NCBI GenBank assembly: GCA_025529335.1
Contig: JAMYHX010000398.1
Location: 1-40,874, forward strand
Source of the DNA: Rhizopus sp. PT2906
Taxonomy: Eukaryota; Mucoromycota; Mucoromycetes; Mucorales; Rhizopodaceae
DNA length: 40,874 nt
Direction: 5' to 3'
Shown here: piece after piece, positions 19,878 through 31,435 of the stretch
Layout of the letters: each line of letters opens with the position of its first letter
Numbering within the stretch: position 1 is the stretch's first letter
The notes under the pieces: generated by a model
Told to the model about the DNA's origin: nothing
Database searches by the model: none
Seen by the model: the letters and a program-made list of their open reading frames with translations, nothing else
Made by a program: the position numbers and the translations under genes

Positions 19878-21945
19878 AAAGACTTTTTTTCTTTTCCATA
19901 CTTTGTCTTTGTCATAAAATAATAGACCGAGTATAAATAAATATAACCAGCTGTTGAAGCACATGTCATGAAACTAACCCAATGCCTATAAATAATATAC
20001 GTTAAAAAAAAAGAGTACGCCTCGTTTTAAATATGATGTTACCATCGATGATCTTCTGCATTGAGCAGGAAATATGTACTGACAATAGACACACAGGCAG
20101 AGACTATCAGTAGGATGATAAACACAAGCAGCATAAAGCCATAGACATAGTAGATCTTGTACGTCCAGAAAGAAGTAAAAATAAAGTAAATCTCAATAAA
20201 GATCGATCCAAATGGCAAAATACCACCTAGAGCCACAATGACCAAAGGTTCTGCGTACCATACTTTTTCGGGAATGGGTCGAGGAATCGGATTAACACGG
20301 CATGGAAAATCAGCTTGGCTTCCCCAGTTACGACCAACGATGGTTCCAAGAAGGGTAAGTGGGAAACATATAAAGATCCAAAGAGCAATGATAGATAAAA
20401 GGGCATAAAATGAGATAGCACGGGAGCTAGAGTAATAAATGGCTAGGGTATTAATGAGCCCACAGATGAGCGAGACAGCGCCTGGCCAGAGACTCGCTGT
20501 CATCACAAATGTCTTGATCCAATCTCTACCTCCGTATCTTGTATAATATTTGGCACTGGTGTATCCTGCGACAAATGAAGTAAATGCGTACAAGAAGATC
20601 GTGGCCGTCAAGATAGTTGCACGCTCAGCATACAGGTCACCCAAAATGGTGTACAAGATCACAACGGCTGATAGAATAACAAGTTGTGAACCAGTTCCCA
20701 TAAGGGCAGACATCACCATCAAACGTGGTGGTTGCCTAAAGACATCGCCATGAACCTGTTTCCATCCGTATTCGTCACCTAAATCTCTATCCTAAAAAGA
20801 AAAAAAGAAAAGCATTAGATTTTACGTAGATGATAAAAGTTTTACTTACAAAGTCGGCCAGTCCTTCTTCTCGATCATATCTGGTGAAATCCCTCTTGAC
20901 CGTTCTCAACAAGATAACAGAGACAAGACCCGTCAAGAATAAAACCATCATGAATGAACTAAAAATGGAAAGCCAGTGAACCTAAATATGATCAGCACAG
21001 TATCCCAAATCACATATAGAAGAACTTACCTTATGCTCAAAGAAATCAGCTTCTAAAAGCCTTTCAAATCTGTTTTCAAACAAGACATCCGTAGGATTCC
21101 AAGTGACTGAGTAAGTGAATGTGAGAGACGATAAGCCGTGTTTTAGCTCTACTGGGTTGCCATGTTTTAAGCTTATACTAATGATCTATTGTATATACAT
21201 AATTGTGAGTTGTAATGAAAGCATAAATGATATATTCATAATAACCTGATTCCCGTTATACTCAAACACGAAACCCTTGTGCGTATACACATAAAGTTTC
21301 TTGGCATGAGGATCCATTTCTGTTGCTTGTTCCTCCTCCTCATCTTTTCCTACCACTCCACTTACAGGTAAGTCATCTATGAGTTATATATAAGCAATAA
21401 GATCATCCATCCGCTTTATCACATATACCGATAAACATGGTGTACCAATATTGGTTATCGACTGCATATCGAAGGACATCCACATCTTTGGGCTCCAGTT
21501 CTTGTTTACAATATACTTTGTCTGCTTCATTGACTATAAAACGAACTCATGTTAGTTCCTTTCTCTTTCTCCCTATCTCTCTTTCTCTCTCTCTTTTTCT
21601 TGTGTCAATACTTTTAAATTGCGTCGGAATGCCTGAATTAACCAAATCCATTCCAAGAAGGGCTTCTCCCAAAGTTTCATGGTGATGTTCTACGCTGTGT
21701 GGTCCTTGACAAAAGGGTAACTGAAAGTAAGGGTATGTCTCTTGTCTGTTGTGTAAAGGTCCAACGGTGTTCATCCAAATAATAACTTCTTCACCTTCTT
21801 TATACTAAACAAACGTGTAAAGTGTCTCTCTTTTTATTCTTATTGTGTGTGTATTCCTTACCACATGGTTATGTTCATCCGCTAGTGAAGTCTTTAAAAG
21901 GGCTAAAGTAAGAATAGTAAACACTATTCTACTCCACGAAAACAT
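19608..21945 (-). CDS. TM9 superfamily (EMP70) endomembrane protein
   Basis: Nine-transmembrane protein of Golgi/endosomes, involved in sorting of membrane proteins and adhesion. Ten exons on the minus strand: 21862-21945, 21612-21804, 21429-21533, 21246-21376, 21030-21185, 20850-20981, 20043-20791, 19902-19985, 19739-19815 and 19608-19675; 1779 nt, 592 residues. A signal peptide (residues 1-22) precedes the lumenal EMP70 domain: YKEGEEVIIWMNTVGPLHN, ETYPYFQLPFC, DFFEHK. The membrane region starts VHWLSIFSSFMMVLFLTG. It continues with GWKQVHGDVFRQPP, WYAEPLVIVALGGILPFGSI and HWVSFMTCASTAGYIYLYS. The end SKFVRKIYQNVKID carries the KxD-type C-terminal motif used for COPI-dependent Golgi retention. 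The intron at 19816-19901 contains a 32-bp AT microsatellite. Confidence 0.95.
19844..19875. repeat. (AT)16 microsatellite within a TM9 gene intron
   Basis: A 32-bp alternating AT run lying inside the intron between the eighth and ninth coding exons of the TM9 gene. Likely length-polymorphic. Confidence 0.9.
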
Positions 21946-22214
21946 TATAGATAACACGTAGCTAAAAAGGGGAAAGGAAATAAGAGAGAGATAGAGAGAA
22001 AAGGGAGAAAGAGGAAAAAGACAGAAATTGAATTTAATTCGTCCAAAAAAAGGCCAGAATTCACTATTTGGCAAATATCCAAATTGTACTTTAAGCAAAG
22101 ACCGTATAAAAGAATGACACGTATCTTCTTTGTCTTGAAGCAATGAATGAACTCAAGAAATCGTTATAGAAATAAAAGTCATCTTTATTTATTAGATCAT
22201 TTTATACACGCACA

Positions 22215-23358
22215 TCAAGCATCAAGAACCCCTTTGAGTCTATTGCTTGATCTCGTGGGTTTCTTTGCCAATCGATCAGGCGATGATGGTCTAGAAGAAG
22301 ACTCTGGAAGATATTCATCAAAGTCTTGTTCTGTATAAATATCATCATAATTGTAATTCACTCGTTCTCTCTTTCTTGTATATGATCGCGTCGTCACTGG
22401 TTCAACCGGATTCAGTTTCTTCCATTTTTCTCGTTCCAGCTTAGCCTTTTGCTTCTCTTGCTTTTCTATTAGTGGGTACACATGCTCACCAACATACTTA
22501 GATAATGCCTTTTCTGCTCGATGTGTGGTCGATAACGTATTTATCCATGCTTCTGTCGTCTGACGATCCTTACATACTAATTTGATCAATATTTCATCAA
22601 CTTCATCATCATATTTACCTAGTATCCATTCCTTCTTTTTGTGTTTTACTTTCCAAATATAAGGCGAGTCACCAAACTGCCAATAGGTACTTTTCTCTTT
22701 GTCTGTGCCAATAGGACGAACCTCAATCGGATTATGCTGACTCCTCTTTGCGCTATAATAGTCTATGATCAATCGAACTGCTTGACTATCCTGTAGTTGC
22801 CATTCGATCATAGAATATAGGATGAGTAACTATGAATGATATTTTAAATGTCTTCCTTCTTTATATATGCATATAAATATATAAATATTTACTTTTAAAT
22901 CTGCAGATAACATATTAAATTTTTGATTTGACAAAGGATTCTTTTCCAATTCTATATCCATTGTTTTTATCTTTTCAGTGACAACATCTTGAAGTGATTT
23001 GGTATATGATCTATAAAAATATGAGCTACTTGTTTATACAAGTTGTCTAACCTGTATCTTACTCTACGGGATTTTTTCTATTAAATATATTTCCAAGACA
23101 AGAGCAGATGATGTTATGTACAAGTTGACTGTCTTCCTTTTGAAGTTCTACTTCTAATTGCTAATAAAAAAAAACTAATTACTGTGCCATCCCTTGAGGA
23201 CACTATTTATCCTTTTTATAGAATACATCAGGTGTAAAATCCGGTAGTTTAAAGAGTGAAGGTGCTATTGATTGCTGAGAATTAAAGGTAGTTGCAAAAG
23301 CATAGATGAAAGCAATTCTCCACTGTTGGCATGGTGACTCTCCAAATGGCTGTTGCAT
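22215..23358 (-). CDS. DDT/WHIM-domain chromatin protein (CECR2/RSF1-like)
   Basis: Probable subunit of an ISWI-type chromatin remodeller. Four exons on the minus strand: 23227-23358, 23063-23160, 22893-23010 and 22215-22829; 963 nt, 320 residues. The start MQQPFGESPCQQWRIAFIYA leads into a DDT-like helical domain: LFKLPDFTPD, then LEVELQKEDSQLVHNIICSC. A linker follows, then the WHIM-type block LSADLKLLILYSMIEWQLQD, RPIGTDKEKSTYWQFGDSPYIWKV. This has the typical R-P-I-G-x-D...YW spacing of DDT/WHIM proteins. The C-terminal third is charged and basic (KAKLEREKWKKLNP; RSYTRKRERVNY) and ends RSSNRLKGVLDA. It is much shorter than animal CECR2 or RSF1 and has no bromodomain or PHD finger. A TGAGTCA box lies at 23475-23481, about 117 bp upstream. 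Confidence 0.75.
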
Positions 23359-23585
23359 TTTAAAGGAATAAAAAATAACACTTTTAAAAACAAAAGCATT
23401 AAATCGCGATCAAAAGTGACGGTTCATTTCGACTTTGCTTGCATAAAATTGACCCAATAGCAACTGGGTAGCACTGAGTCAACAAAGATGATGTTAAATG
23501 TATAAAAGTGTTTCCAAAACAAGTTACGAACCAAATTAGTGGGAAAATAAAACATGTGTGCATCTACGTTCAAGTCCTGGGGTTA

Positions 23586-23825
23586 AAACAGCGGAAGGAG
23601 GCTCACGAAAACTTGAACCAAGAAAAGAACTATCTGGACAAAGCCCAAGAATGAAAACTTAAACCTTGTTGGTTATGCAAAAAGTCCTCCAAGCAGAACG
23701 ATAGCAGTGATTGTCGCACAAATTACTTTACACGAATGATAGACAAGTCATTCAAACACTTGGAGACGGACATACGCAGAGGGCTGACAACAGGCCATGA
23801 CGACTTAATAAAGTTCTTGAGATAA
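23586..23825 (+). pseudogene. Decayed zinc-knuckle-like coding fragment (transposon-type)
   Basis: A single frame of 79 codons broken by one TGA at 23652-23654. The first part reads KQRKEAHENLNQEKNYLDKA and the second LKPCWLCKKSSKQ followed by SSDCRTNYF, a C-x-x-C...C arrangement like a damaged zinc knuckle. It has no start codon, no splice context and no downstream domain. I suspect a remnant of a repeated mobile-element protein, but cannot name the family. It lies in the 1.1-kb gap between the divergent DDT/WHIM and MSS51 genes. Confidence 0.35.
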
Positions 23826-24437
23826 GTCTCTTTTAGATACAACAGTTTCCAAGAACTTTTTTATAGAAGATGTTAATCACATCATTGCCAAAGAGCTCGC
23901 CCTGTAGACTGTCTGTTGGTCAAAATATACATATATTCTTGGCTTACTAGTGTTATTATCGTTGTACCAAGCAAATATAAAGTGAAATGTTTCTGTTTTA
24001 TCCTTTTATTGAGAATGATGGAGAAGATGAATAGTAAAAAATAAGATTATGAACAAGGCACAGGCAATTAAACCAATCGTAAAGATCAATATTACACATG
24101 ACTAAGCATGTCAGGCTTGGCTATCACGCTTGGAAACCGTTCATACCTCCTATATTCATGTTACAATTATCAAAGTGATAGAGGGATGGTTCTTGTTGTA
24201 GACAAGGTTATCCCAATTGAAAGCAATATAGCTTAATGAAGCATTTTGCTTGAAACCAATGAGATTAAAGATGAACTATCACTGCACTTGGTGGTAACTG
24301 AGGTTTCGGTTACCGCCTTGGGGGGGGAACCAAAGCTGACACCTGTCACTTTGTGACCTCTGTTTTAAACTTGGACCCTGCCAAGTTTTTTTTTTTTTAT
24401 TATTTTTTTTTTGCGTTTTTGTTATAAACTTGTTAGA
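23826..24437. other. Intergenic region upstream of MSS51
   Basis: About 600 bp without a gene. It includes a small inverted repeat (GGTAAC at 24293-24298 and GTTACC at 24309-24314), a G run near 24320-24327 and long T tracts near 24390-24410, just before the MSS51 start. It is the presumed MSS51 promoter. Confidence 0.5.
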
Positions 24438-25870
24438 ATGAATAGAACATTAATAACAGCTTCACGACGACTGTTACTACGCAGTGTAGTTCGCCAATCA
24501 CCAGTTTCTAGACATGTCATTACACGATCCTTGACACAAACTGCTGTTCGACCTATCTTCAAGGGTATCTTTCGCAACACCTCAGCTCAGGACACAGACA
24601 ATAAGCGTCAGGTCATTTTAGATCAAGACCATTTGTTTCACATTCTATCGAAATCACCTATAGCAGAAATGAGAGACAGGGCTGCCATCATTAACAAATA
24701 TGGTACTTGTCCTGTCTGTGACAACCAGGAGGCGCCTAAACAGAAGCCAACGTACGATTGTCCCGAGTGTGGATATCCTACACATTGCTGCGAAGATCAT
24801 TATCACCAAGGAAAAGAGGCGCACAAGGAAGTATGTTCTATTTTACGAGAGATTAATGAAGACGATCATGACTTACGCTCGGGAAGACCTATGCGAGAAT
24901 TTGAATTTCCTAGTAAGGACTTTTTATAAAGGAGCAAACAGAAAAAAAAACCAATTGACACACAATTACATAGGTGCTCAGGGATTTGATGAAACGGTCA
25001 ATATGGCAAACTGGGATATGTTCTTTTATACCCGTAGTTTCCCATCCATGGACTCTGATAGATCAATGCGTCATGTATCAAAACTGTTGACATATCCCAT
25101 ATCCATTGCTGCCGTTTTGCATGAATCAAGTCCATACAAATATGGAGATCAGATTACAGCAGAAGGCATGCGATCAATAGCAGGTAATACAAATACATGT
25201 CTATATGTATAATGTCTGACATAAAATGATAGCCCTTAGAACCATTTTGTATCCTAAAAACCAACTCGTCAACGACGCTCAAGCCCAAGTTCGTACAGAG
25301 ACAATCAACATTTACCTTTTAGGAGCTCGTGCGGAGGCAACCTTACCATCTCACATCTGGCTACAGCTTGCCTACCTGTTTCCATCAACGCCTTTCCACA
25401 TTCATTTCATTGGACCCGACGCCTTAGCCCCTAACCAAGAGCCTCACATGAAGTCAGTGAATGAACGTCTTTTCTTTACGTTCGATAACGCCATGTATCA
25501 CGACTATCATGAAAAAATCGAGAAATTTGATCCTTATACCGATTTCTTCTTTTTGTTCTCTCCTGGTATTGGTCATCACAGTGCACGTGAAGGTTGGAAA
25601 CCATCGATCCAGAAAGCACTGGAGACCAAGTGTGCCATGTTCATCACGGGCTATGATGAAGCAGATATGATGAATGATGTGGCAGCTGTCGAACAGGATT
25701 ATCAAGGTGAATTCGATTGGGTCTTGAAGCCAACGGTGAATGAGTATAGAAGCTTAAAGAGAGACGTCAATTTGATGGACCTCCGACAAACCATTTTTGC
25801 AAATTATGGTATTTGGGGTATTCGTGGTAAACGATATGATGTAACTCATAACCCTGAAGAGAATGAATAA
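24438..25870 (+). CDS. MSS51: Mss51-like mitochondrial translation activator
   Basis: Mitochondrial protein; in yeast Mss51 activates COX1 mRNA translation and couples it to cytochrome oxidase assembly. Three exons: 24438-24912, 24974-25183 and 25233-25870; 1323 nt, 440 residues. The N-terminus is an arginine-rich, acid-free presequence (MNRTLITASRRLLLRSVVRQ) consistent with mitochondrial import. A zinc-finger segment follows with cysteines in GTCPVCDNQ, YDCPECGYPTHCCEDHY and the final EVC (residues about 90-135). Downstream are the Mss51 blocks ANWDMFFYTRSFPSMDSDRS, LTYPISIAAVLHESSPY, and FLFSPGIGHHSAREGW near the C-terminus. The ATG at 24438 is chosen over an in-frame ATG 27 bp upstream because it begins the presequence. 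Confidence 0.93.
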
Positions 25871-26239
25871 TAAAATAATAAACAACAATAAAAAATACCC
25901 TTACAATCTTCTCCTATTCTCTTCTTTTTTTTTTTTGTTACTGCTTTTGTATGTTTATTCTTGCCAAGAGAGGGGCAAAAGATTTAGAACGATAAGAACC
26001 AGAAAGACAAGATAATTCTTGATGAACCTTTCTTTATATAAATTCTAAATCCAAGCTTGCCACTTGTTTTTCATTTCTTTTTGCGCCACTTGGTTTATAA
26101 ACTAAACTTGTTTTCTTTCTAAACCAAACGTTCTTTTCTTTTTCTTTTGCTCCTCCTTTTTTTCCTCCTTTTTTTATATTTGAAAAGGGCTTCAGCGCAT
26201 CTTGAATATAAACTTTTGATATGTAGCACACGCTCTCAC

Positions 26240-26409
26240 GTACAGAGAGCAAGTTTTTTTTTTTTCCCTTTTTCTATCTGTTCCTTTCTCTCTTTCTCTC
26301 TCTCTCTCTCTTTCTTTTTGACGTCTCTTTCTCTCTTTTCTTTTTGTGTCTCTCATTCTCCCTTCCCTTTTGTATACTCCCTTTCTTTTTTATATTTATT
26401 CTCTCCCCG
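26240..26409 (+). promoter_or_regulatory. Long CT-rich leader of the RasGEF gene
   Basis: About 170 bp of almost uninterrupted pyrimidines on the sense strand (CTCTCTTT repeats) ending directly at the start codon of the RasGEF gene. Similar but shorter tracts precede OPT and the TMX1-like/SKI3 pair. It is probably promoter/5' UTR initiator sequence; the role in transcription or translation is inferred. Confidence 0.5.
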
Positions 26410-29400
26410 ATGAACACTAAGGATATTATTTGTCAAGTTCGAGCTTTATATCCCTATGAACCCAAAGATCCCTCTGCATTGTCATTCAAGGCTAATGCCA
26501 TCATTGATGTCTTTGCACAACTGGAATCAGGCTGGTGGGACGGTTGGTAAGTGAAGCAAGTACAAGCTTTATAATTTAATCATTTTTAATAAGCGAGTTA
26601 GTTGTGAAGGTAGAAGAGGATGGTTTCCTAGCAACTATGTAGAAATCCTCAAGCAAGCGGTACTCTAAACTATTCAGTAACAGTCGACCATGACATACTG
26701 ATTTTTTTGTTCGTTTTATAGCCGCCAGGCAGACGTATCTTGACGGATCAACATATGAAAAAGCAACTTCGTCTTAGTTTACATGTATCTGACATGATAT
26801 TGAACAAATCTAATGCACCAGCTAGTAGTAACAGTAGTCATAGTAACAATCAATCAGAGTGGATCCTGCAAACGACTGAAGACGGATCTGAGCAGTATTA
26901 TTATAATATTCGAACACACGAAATGAGGCATTCGATTCCTCCTGAAGGATATGTCACAACAGAAGAAGAGGATGATCTTATACCGCCTGTACGTCCGATA
27001 CGTGCAGCGAATCGTATGATGGAAGGATCAAGTCAGTTGTTGGACGATATCTATGATAAGGTAAAAAAAAAAAAAAAAGGAGGGAATATAGAAATTGTGG
27101 TTCCTTAATGATATGGTTATTAGTTACCGCCTGGTTGGATGCGCAAGATAACACCGCAAGGAAGATATTATTACTGTAATCCGGAAACAGAAGAAACAAC
27201 ATGGGAGTTGGAAAACATTGATCCAGATACTGGCATGCTAGTAAATATATATATAAAAAAAAAGGAGAAAGAGAAAGAGTATTAAACCTTTTAATTAGAT
27301 CCCTTCTCAACCCAACTCACCACCATCATCACCTTCGGATATATCATTTGATTTGAAGGATACACCCATCACTTGGTCCACACTCTCAGCTATGATAGCA
27401 CATGCCATCCATAATTTAAAAGAATGCATACGAGCAGGCAAGACGACGTACATTCGACAGGAATCAGCACAGGTCGTCCAACGCATCCGACTACTTCTTT
27501 ACGTCTCCAACTGCCTCGACAAGGAAAGCTCAGTCCATTTGAAATCGAACAAGCAGCTTCGTACCGTCCATCGAAACTTACTTGCATCTGTGGCAAAATT
27601 GATTTTGTCCGCCAAGATGACATCGTCTGCCTGGCCGAGTCCTGAAGCGCTTGGTAAATTGATGAACGAAGCAGAAGAAATCCTTACGTCCGTTCGCCAC
27701 TTCATGACCTGGGCTCAGGACATGCGTATCGAGCTCAAGGAAAAGGCAGGCCCCACCTTGGCCGTTGACCGACCGCTTTGGAAAAATCCAATCCAGGTCA
27801 ACTCACAGCACTATCATCGTGCCATGCTGAGCGGACAACCTGACGCAGTAACAGCGATCATGGTCTTGGCTGATAACGTCCGAGGCGCTATTAGCTCATT
27901 TATGGAAAGTATCAAGGATGCCTATAGTCACATTCACAATGATCAAGATATCAAGAGCACGCTAAGGAAACTGAAAGCGAATGCGCCGCTCCTCGTAGCT
28001 CAGTTTCGAAATCTGAGCAATACGACCAGTCAGTTCATGAACACGGTTGAACAAGTCCATGAGGACGATAATTTGAAATCAGTGGCTATCATGAAAGCCA
28101 AACACCCAATCTATGCTGCCATGGGCTCCCTTTTTGTCGTCACACAGCAAATCACAAACAGTGGGATGGATATTGTCGAGGCAGAGGCAGCTTACGAGCG
28201 TATCAACGAAGCAGTTCAGGCCATCGAAAATGGTATTGAGAACGCAGTCGATTACTCGCAGATGGATGAAGAAGAAATTGCAGAGGAAGTCAAGATCGAG
28301 GATGAAGAGGTAAAGGAAGAAGAGCAGCAAGAACAACCCAAGGCATCATCGTCAAGTAACCCATCACCTGTAAAGGATGTCAAAATTGCAAAGTTCTTTG
28401 GTGAAGACCCTCCTTCTCCTCCTAGAAATCCTTCACCGACGACACCTTCCTCGTCTAGTGCAGGAGTACCCGCTACAAACACACAGGGTGAGGTGCCTTG
28501 GTTCCTCGCAGCAGATATCGATCCCAATGAAATTGCGCTTAATGTCGAAGGTCAAGTCAAGGGTGGTACATTGCATGGACTGGTCAAACGATTGACTCAG
28601 CATGATCAATTCGGTAATGTATATATATATATATGCCAAGATGAATACTAATTGTTTAACTTAGATGCTAAATTTAACACAACGTTCTTGTTGACTTATC
28701 GCTCGTTCTGTTCGACGAAGGAACTATTCAATGAACTTTTCCAAAGGTACCAGCTTCAACCACCCGAAGAATTGACAGCAGAAGAAAGAGAACAATGGAG
28801 TGAAAGAAAGTTGAAGCTGATTCGTTTAAGGTACTTACAGGAGACTGTTGTTGCATTAAGATACTAATATGAGGTATAGAGTATTCAATGTGATAAAGTC
28901 GTGGCTCGAGACATACTATAACGAAGAAGAAGACCGGCCGATATTACATGAATTGAGTCAATTCACAGACCATGTGATCTCTCATTCGATGAAGTTTGGT
29001 GCTGAACAACTCACCAGACTGATCAAGAAACGTATGCTCGCGGAAGAATCCGGTCAGATTCGCAAGATGAAGCTAAACGTGCGTCAAAAAGAGATGCCTC
29101 CATCCATTCTTCCAAAGAATATGAAACGCATTAAACTATTAGAGTTGGATCCTCATGAACTGGCACGACAGATGACGATTATGGATTTCCGGTTATATAA
29201 CCGTATCAAGCCAGTCGAATGTCTCGACAAGAACTGGGGGAAACCCGACACAGAAGAGGGCACACATATTGCTGCCAACGTCAAGGCATCGATTGAACAC
29301 TCAAATCAGGTCACTGCCTGGGTGACAGACTCTATTTTGAGCAAAGAAGAAGTGAAGAAACGAGCGGCTGTGTTGAAGCACTGGATTGCTGTAGCGGATC

Positions 29401-29971
29401 GATGTCGTATACTCAATAATTTTAATACCTGCATGGCCATCCTGTCTGCATTTGACAATGGCTCTATTGGTCGACTCAAGCGTACGTGGGAACTCATTAA
29501 TGGACGATCCATGCAAATCCTTCAAAACATTCGTCGTCTGATGGGGGCTAACCGTAACTTTAGCAATTACCGAGAGATCATTCATCGAGTCATCCCCCCT
29601 TGTATACCTTTCTTGGGTATTTATCTGCAGGATTTGACTTTTATTGAAGATGGAAATTCAAATTTTTTGAAAAAGTCTAATAATTTCATTAATTTTGCTA
29701 AACGTATGAAGACAGCTGAGGTCATTCAGGATTTACAACAGTATCAGTCAATACATTATATGTTGAATGCAGTGCCAGACATACAAGAATTCATAAAGAC
29801 ACACTTACAGTCAAGTCGTGATGAAGAAGAGTTGTATAACCTTAGTTTGAAACTTGAACCAAGGTAAAATAATAATAACAATAATAATAATGAATTATGT
29901 TATAACCCTGTTATCATAGGGAACAAGGTGAAGATACAATTGCAAGAAGATTAAAGGAGTCAGGATTATAA
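26410..29971 (+). CDS. Cdc25-type Ras guanine nucleotide exchange factor with SH3 and WW domains
   Basis: Activates Ras by GDP/GTP exchange, upstream of cAMP/MAPK signalling. Eight exons: 26410-26546, 26602-26659, 26722-27060, 27124-27240, 27299-28613, 28665-28830, 28874-29863 and 29920-29971; 3174 nt, 1057 residues. The SH3 domain is residues about 7-62 (VRALYPYEPKDPSALSF...GRRGWFPSNYVEIL). A first WW-like motif (residues about 112-140) has WILQTTEDGSEQYYYN but lacks the second tryptophan (MRHSIPPE). A complete WW domain is at 179-209 (LPPGWMRKITPQGRYYYC...TTWELEN). A helical middle and acidic/serine-rich linker lead to the RasGEF_N domain (about 640-760, with FLLTYRSFCSTKELFNEL). The catalytic CDC25 domain is about 800-1045: LLELDPHELARQMTIMDF, HWIAVADRCRILNNFNTCMA, PCIPFLGIYLQDLTFIEDGN. 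Confidence 0.95.
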
Positions 29972-30128
29972 GCAAGTAGTGCGTGTGAAGTAATAAAGAG
30001 AGTCAATATATATATATATGTGTGAGTGTATGTGTGTGAGAGAAATTAAATAAAAAAGAGGGGACTTTTTTTTTTTTTTTCCTTTTTCTTTTCTTTTTTA
30101 AAAAAAAAAAAAAAAGAATAATCCAAGA
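29972..30128. other. Short intergenic spacer with T and A tracts
   Basis: 157 bp between the RasGEF stop and the velvet start. It contains an AT/TG microsatellite, a T run (about 30066-30080), a T-rich stretch and an A16 run (30100-30115). Poly(A) site of the first gene and promoter of the next must both lie here. Confidence 0.5.
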
Positions 30129-31319
30129 ATGGAGGAAACTGTATCTTACCATTTTGCTAGTGTTCGACAAAGAAGAGAAAATAGACATGAGATGTAAATA
30201 AGTGACGAATGAAGTATTTATTTCTAATAAGATTAAAAAGTGAATATCAATTGACCATTCGACAACAACCCAAGCAATCACGCATGTGTGGAGTAGGAGA
30301 AAAAGGCAAGTGATCTCTTTCTCTTTCTCTCTATTTTCCTGAAGAATAACCGTTGATAATAATACAATCTTTATAGCTGATAGACGACCTATTGACCCAC
30401 CACGTAATGACACTGACTAATCACTGTAATCCCGATCTACCTATTAATATAATATTCTAATTTCTATCCATATACATTTAGCGATAGTACAATTCAGAGT
30501 AATCGATCCTAGTTTACCACCCAACGATAAAACGTAAGACCAAGAGAATATTATTATGCAGCTTTAATCACTGATATTTATCATCAAGTTATTTACAAAA
30601 TCCATACTATTTTATGTATGCATCTTTAATGGCAGCCGACTTGGATGAAGAATTACATTTATTAAGAGATGGAAAGACAAGGAGCACAACAGGATCTGTC
30701 GTATCGTCACTCTATCATCTCAAGGACATTGATAATACAGACGCTGGATTTTTCGTGTTTCCTGATTTGTCAGTTCGGATGGAAGGTTGTTATAGATTGA
30801 AGTTAAGCCTGTTCGAGATTGTTGGTAAAGAAGTGTTTCATTGTAAATCGATATTGTCGGATCAGTTCTTTGTTTATTCAGCTAAAAAGTAATCAAAGAA
30901 AAGTACGTGTGCCATGATTAATTCTTTATTTAGATTCCCTGGGATGGAAGAATCTACATTCTTGTCAAGATCATTTGCAGATCAAGGCTTAAAGATTCGT
31001 ATAAGAAAGGAATTAAGACAAAGGAGAAAACTACCAGAAAGTGGAAGTAATACGTCAAGTGAAGAAAAGCGACCAAGAGTAGCAGAGTCTTCGTGTGTGG
31101 ATAGATCAAGAATTATACAAGATGGCCGTTTATATTATTCTAATTCTAATACTACGACTAATACTACAACTACTCCCAATTCTACTACTTCTGAAAGATA
31201 TGATTCTCCATCGAGTTCACAATTATACAGCATGCAATTTAATCCTACACATCAACCTATCCTCTATCCACAACCACCATCCCCACCATTGCATCAACCA
31301 CCACAAAATCACCAAACAG

Positions 31320-31352
<33 letters not shown>

Positions 31353-31435
31353 CAGTAGAACAGCCACATCATCACCAACAGATGCCATATATCAACTTTC
31401 TTCCACCTCCTGCTTCTCATTTACAACCAAAATAA
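30129..31435 (+). CDS. Velvet-domain regulator (VelB/VosA/RYP-type)
   Basis: Fungal DNA-binding regulator of development and secondary metabolism; velvet proteins form homo- and heterodimers in the nucleus. Six exons: 30129-30193, 30232-30305, 30377-30403, 30482-30533, 30589-30888 and 30934-31435; 1020 nt, 339 residues. The intron after exon 2 begins GCAAGT, a GC-AG intron; the others are GT-AG. The velvet domain spans residues about 22-205: YQLTIRQQPKQSRMCGVGEK, ADRRPIDPP (the whole of exon 3), IVQFRVIDPSLPPNDKT, YFMYASLMAADLDEELHLLR, STTGSVVSSLYHLKDID, AGFFVFPDLSVRMEGCYRLK and KFPGMEESTFLSRSFADQGL. The C-terminus is Asn/Thr/Pro-rich with a polyglutamine run from a (CAA)n tract near 31321-31350. 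The start ATG at 30129 opens a short exon; no upstream in-frame alternative is convincing. Confidence 0.93.

Noticed and set aside
23475..23481. TGAGTCA box upstream of the DDT/WHIM gene as a Gcn4 site
   Set aside because: A single heptamer is expected by chance in a window of this size and the gene has no amino-acid-metabolism role.
23555..23580. T-loop-like string CGTTCAAGTCCTG suggesting a tRNA
   Set aside because: No matching acceptor, D or anticodon stems upstream; chance similarity.
26147..26413. 88-codon ORF rich in Phe, Ser and Leu
   Set aside because: Translation of the CT-rich leader of the RasGEF gene; no protein signal.
30003..30413. 136-codon minus-strand ORF
   Set aside because: Low-complexity translation of T/A tracts and antisense to the first velvet exons.
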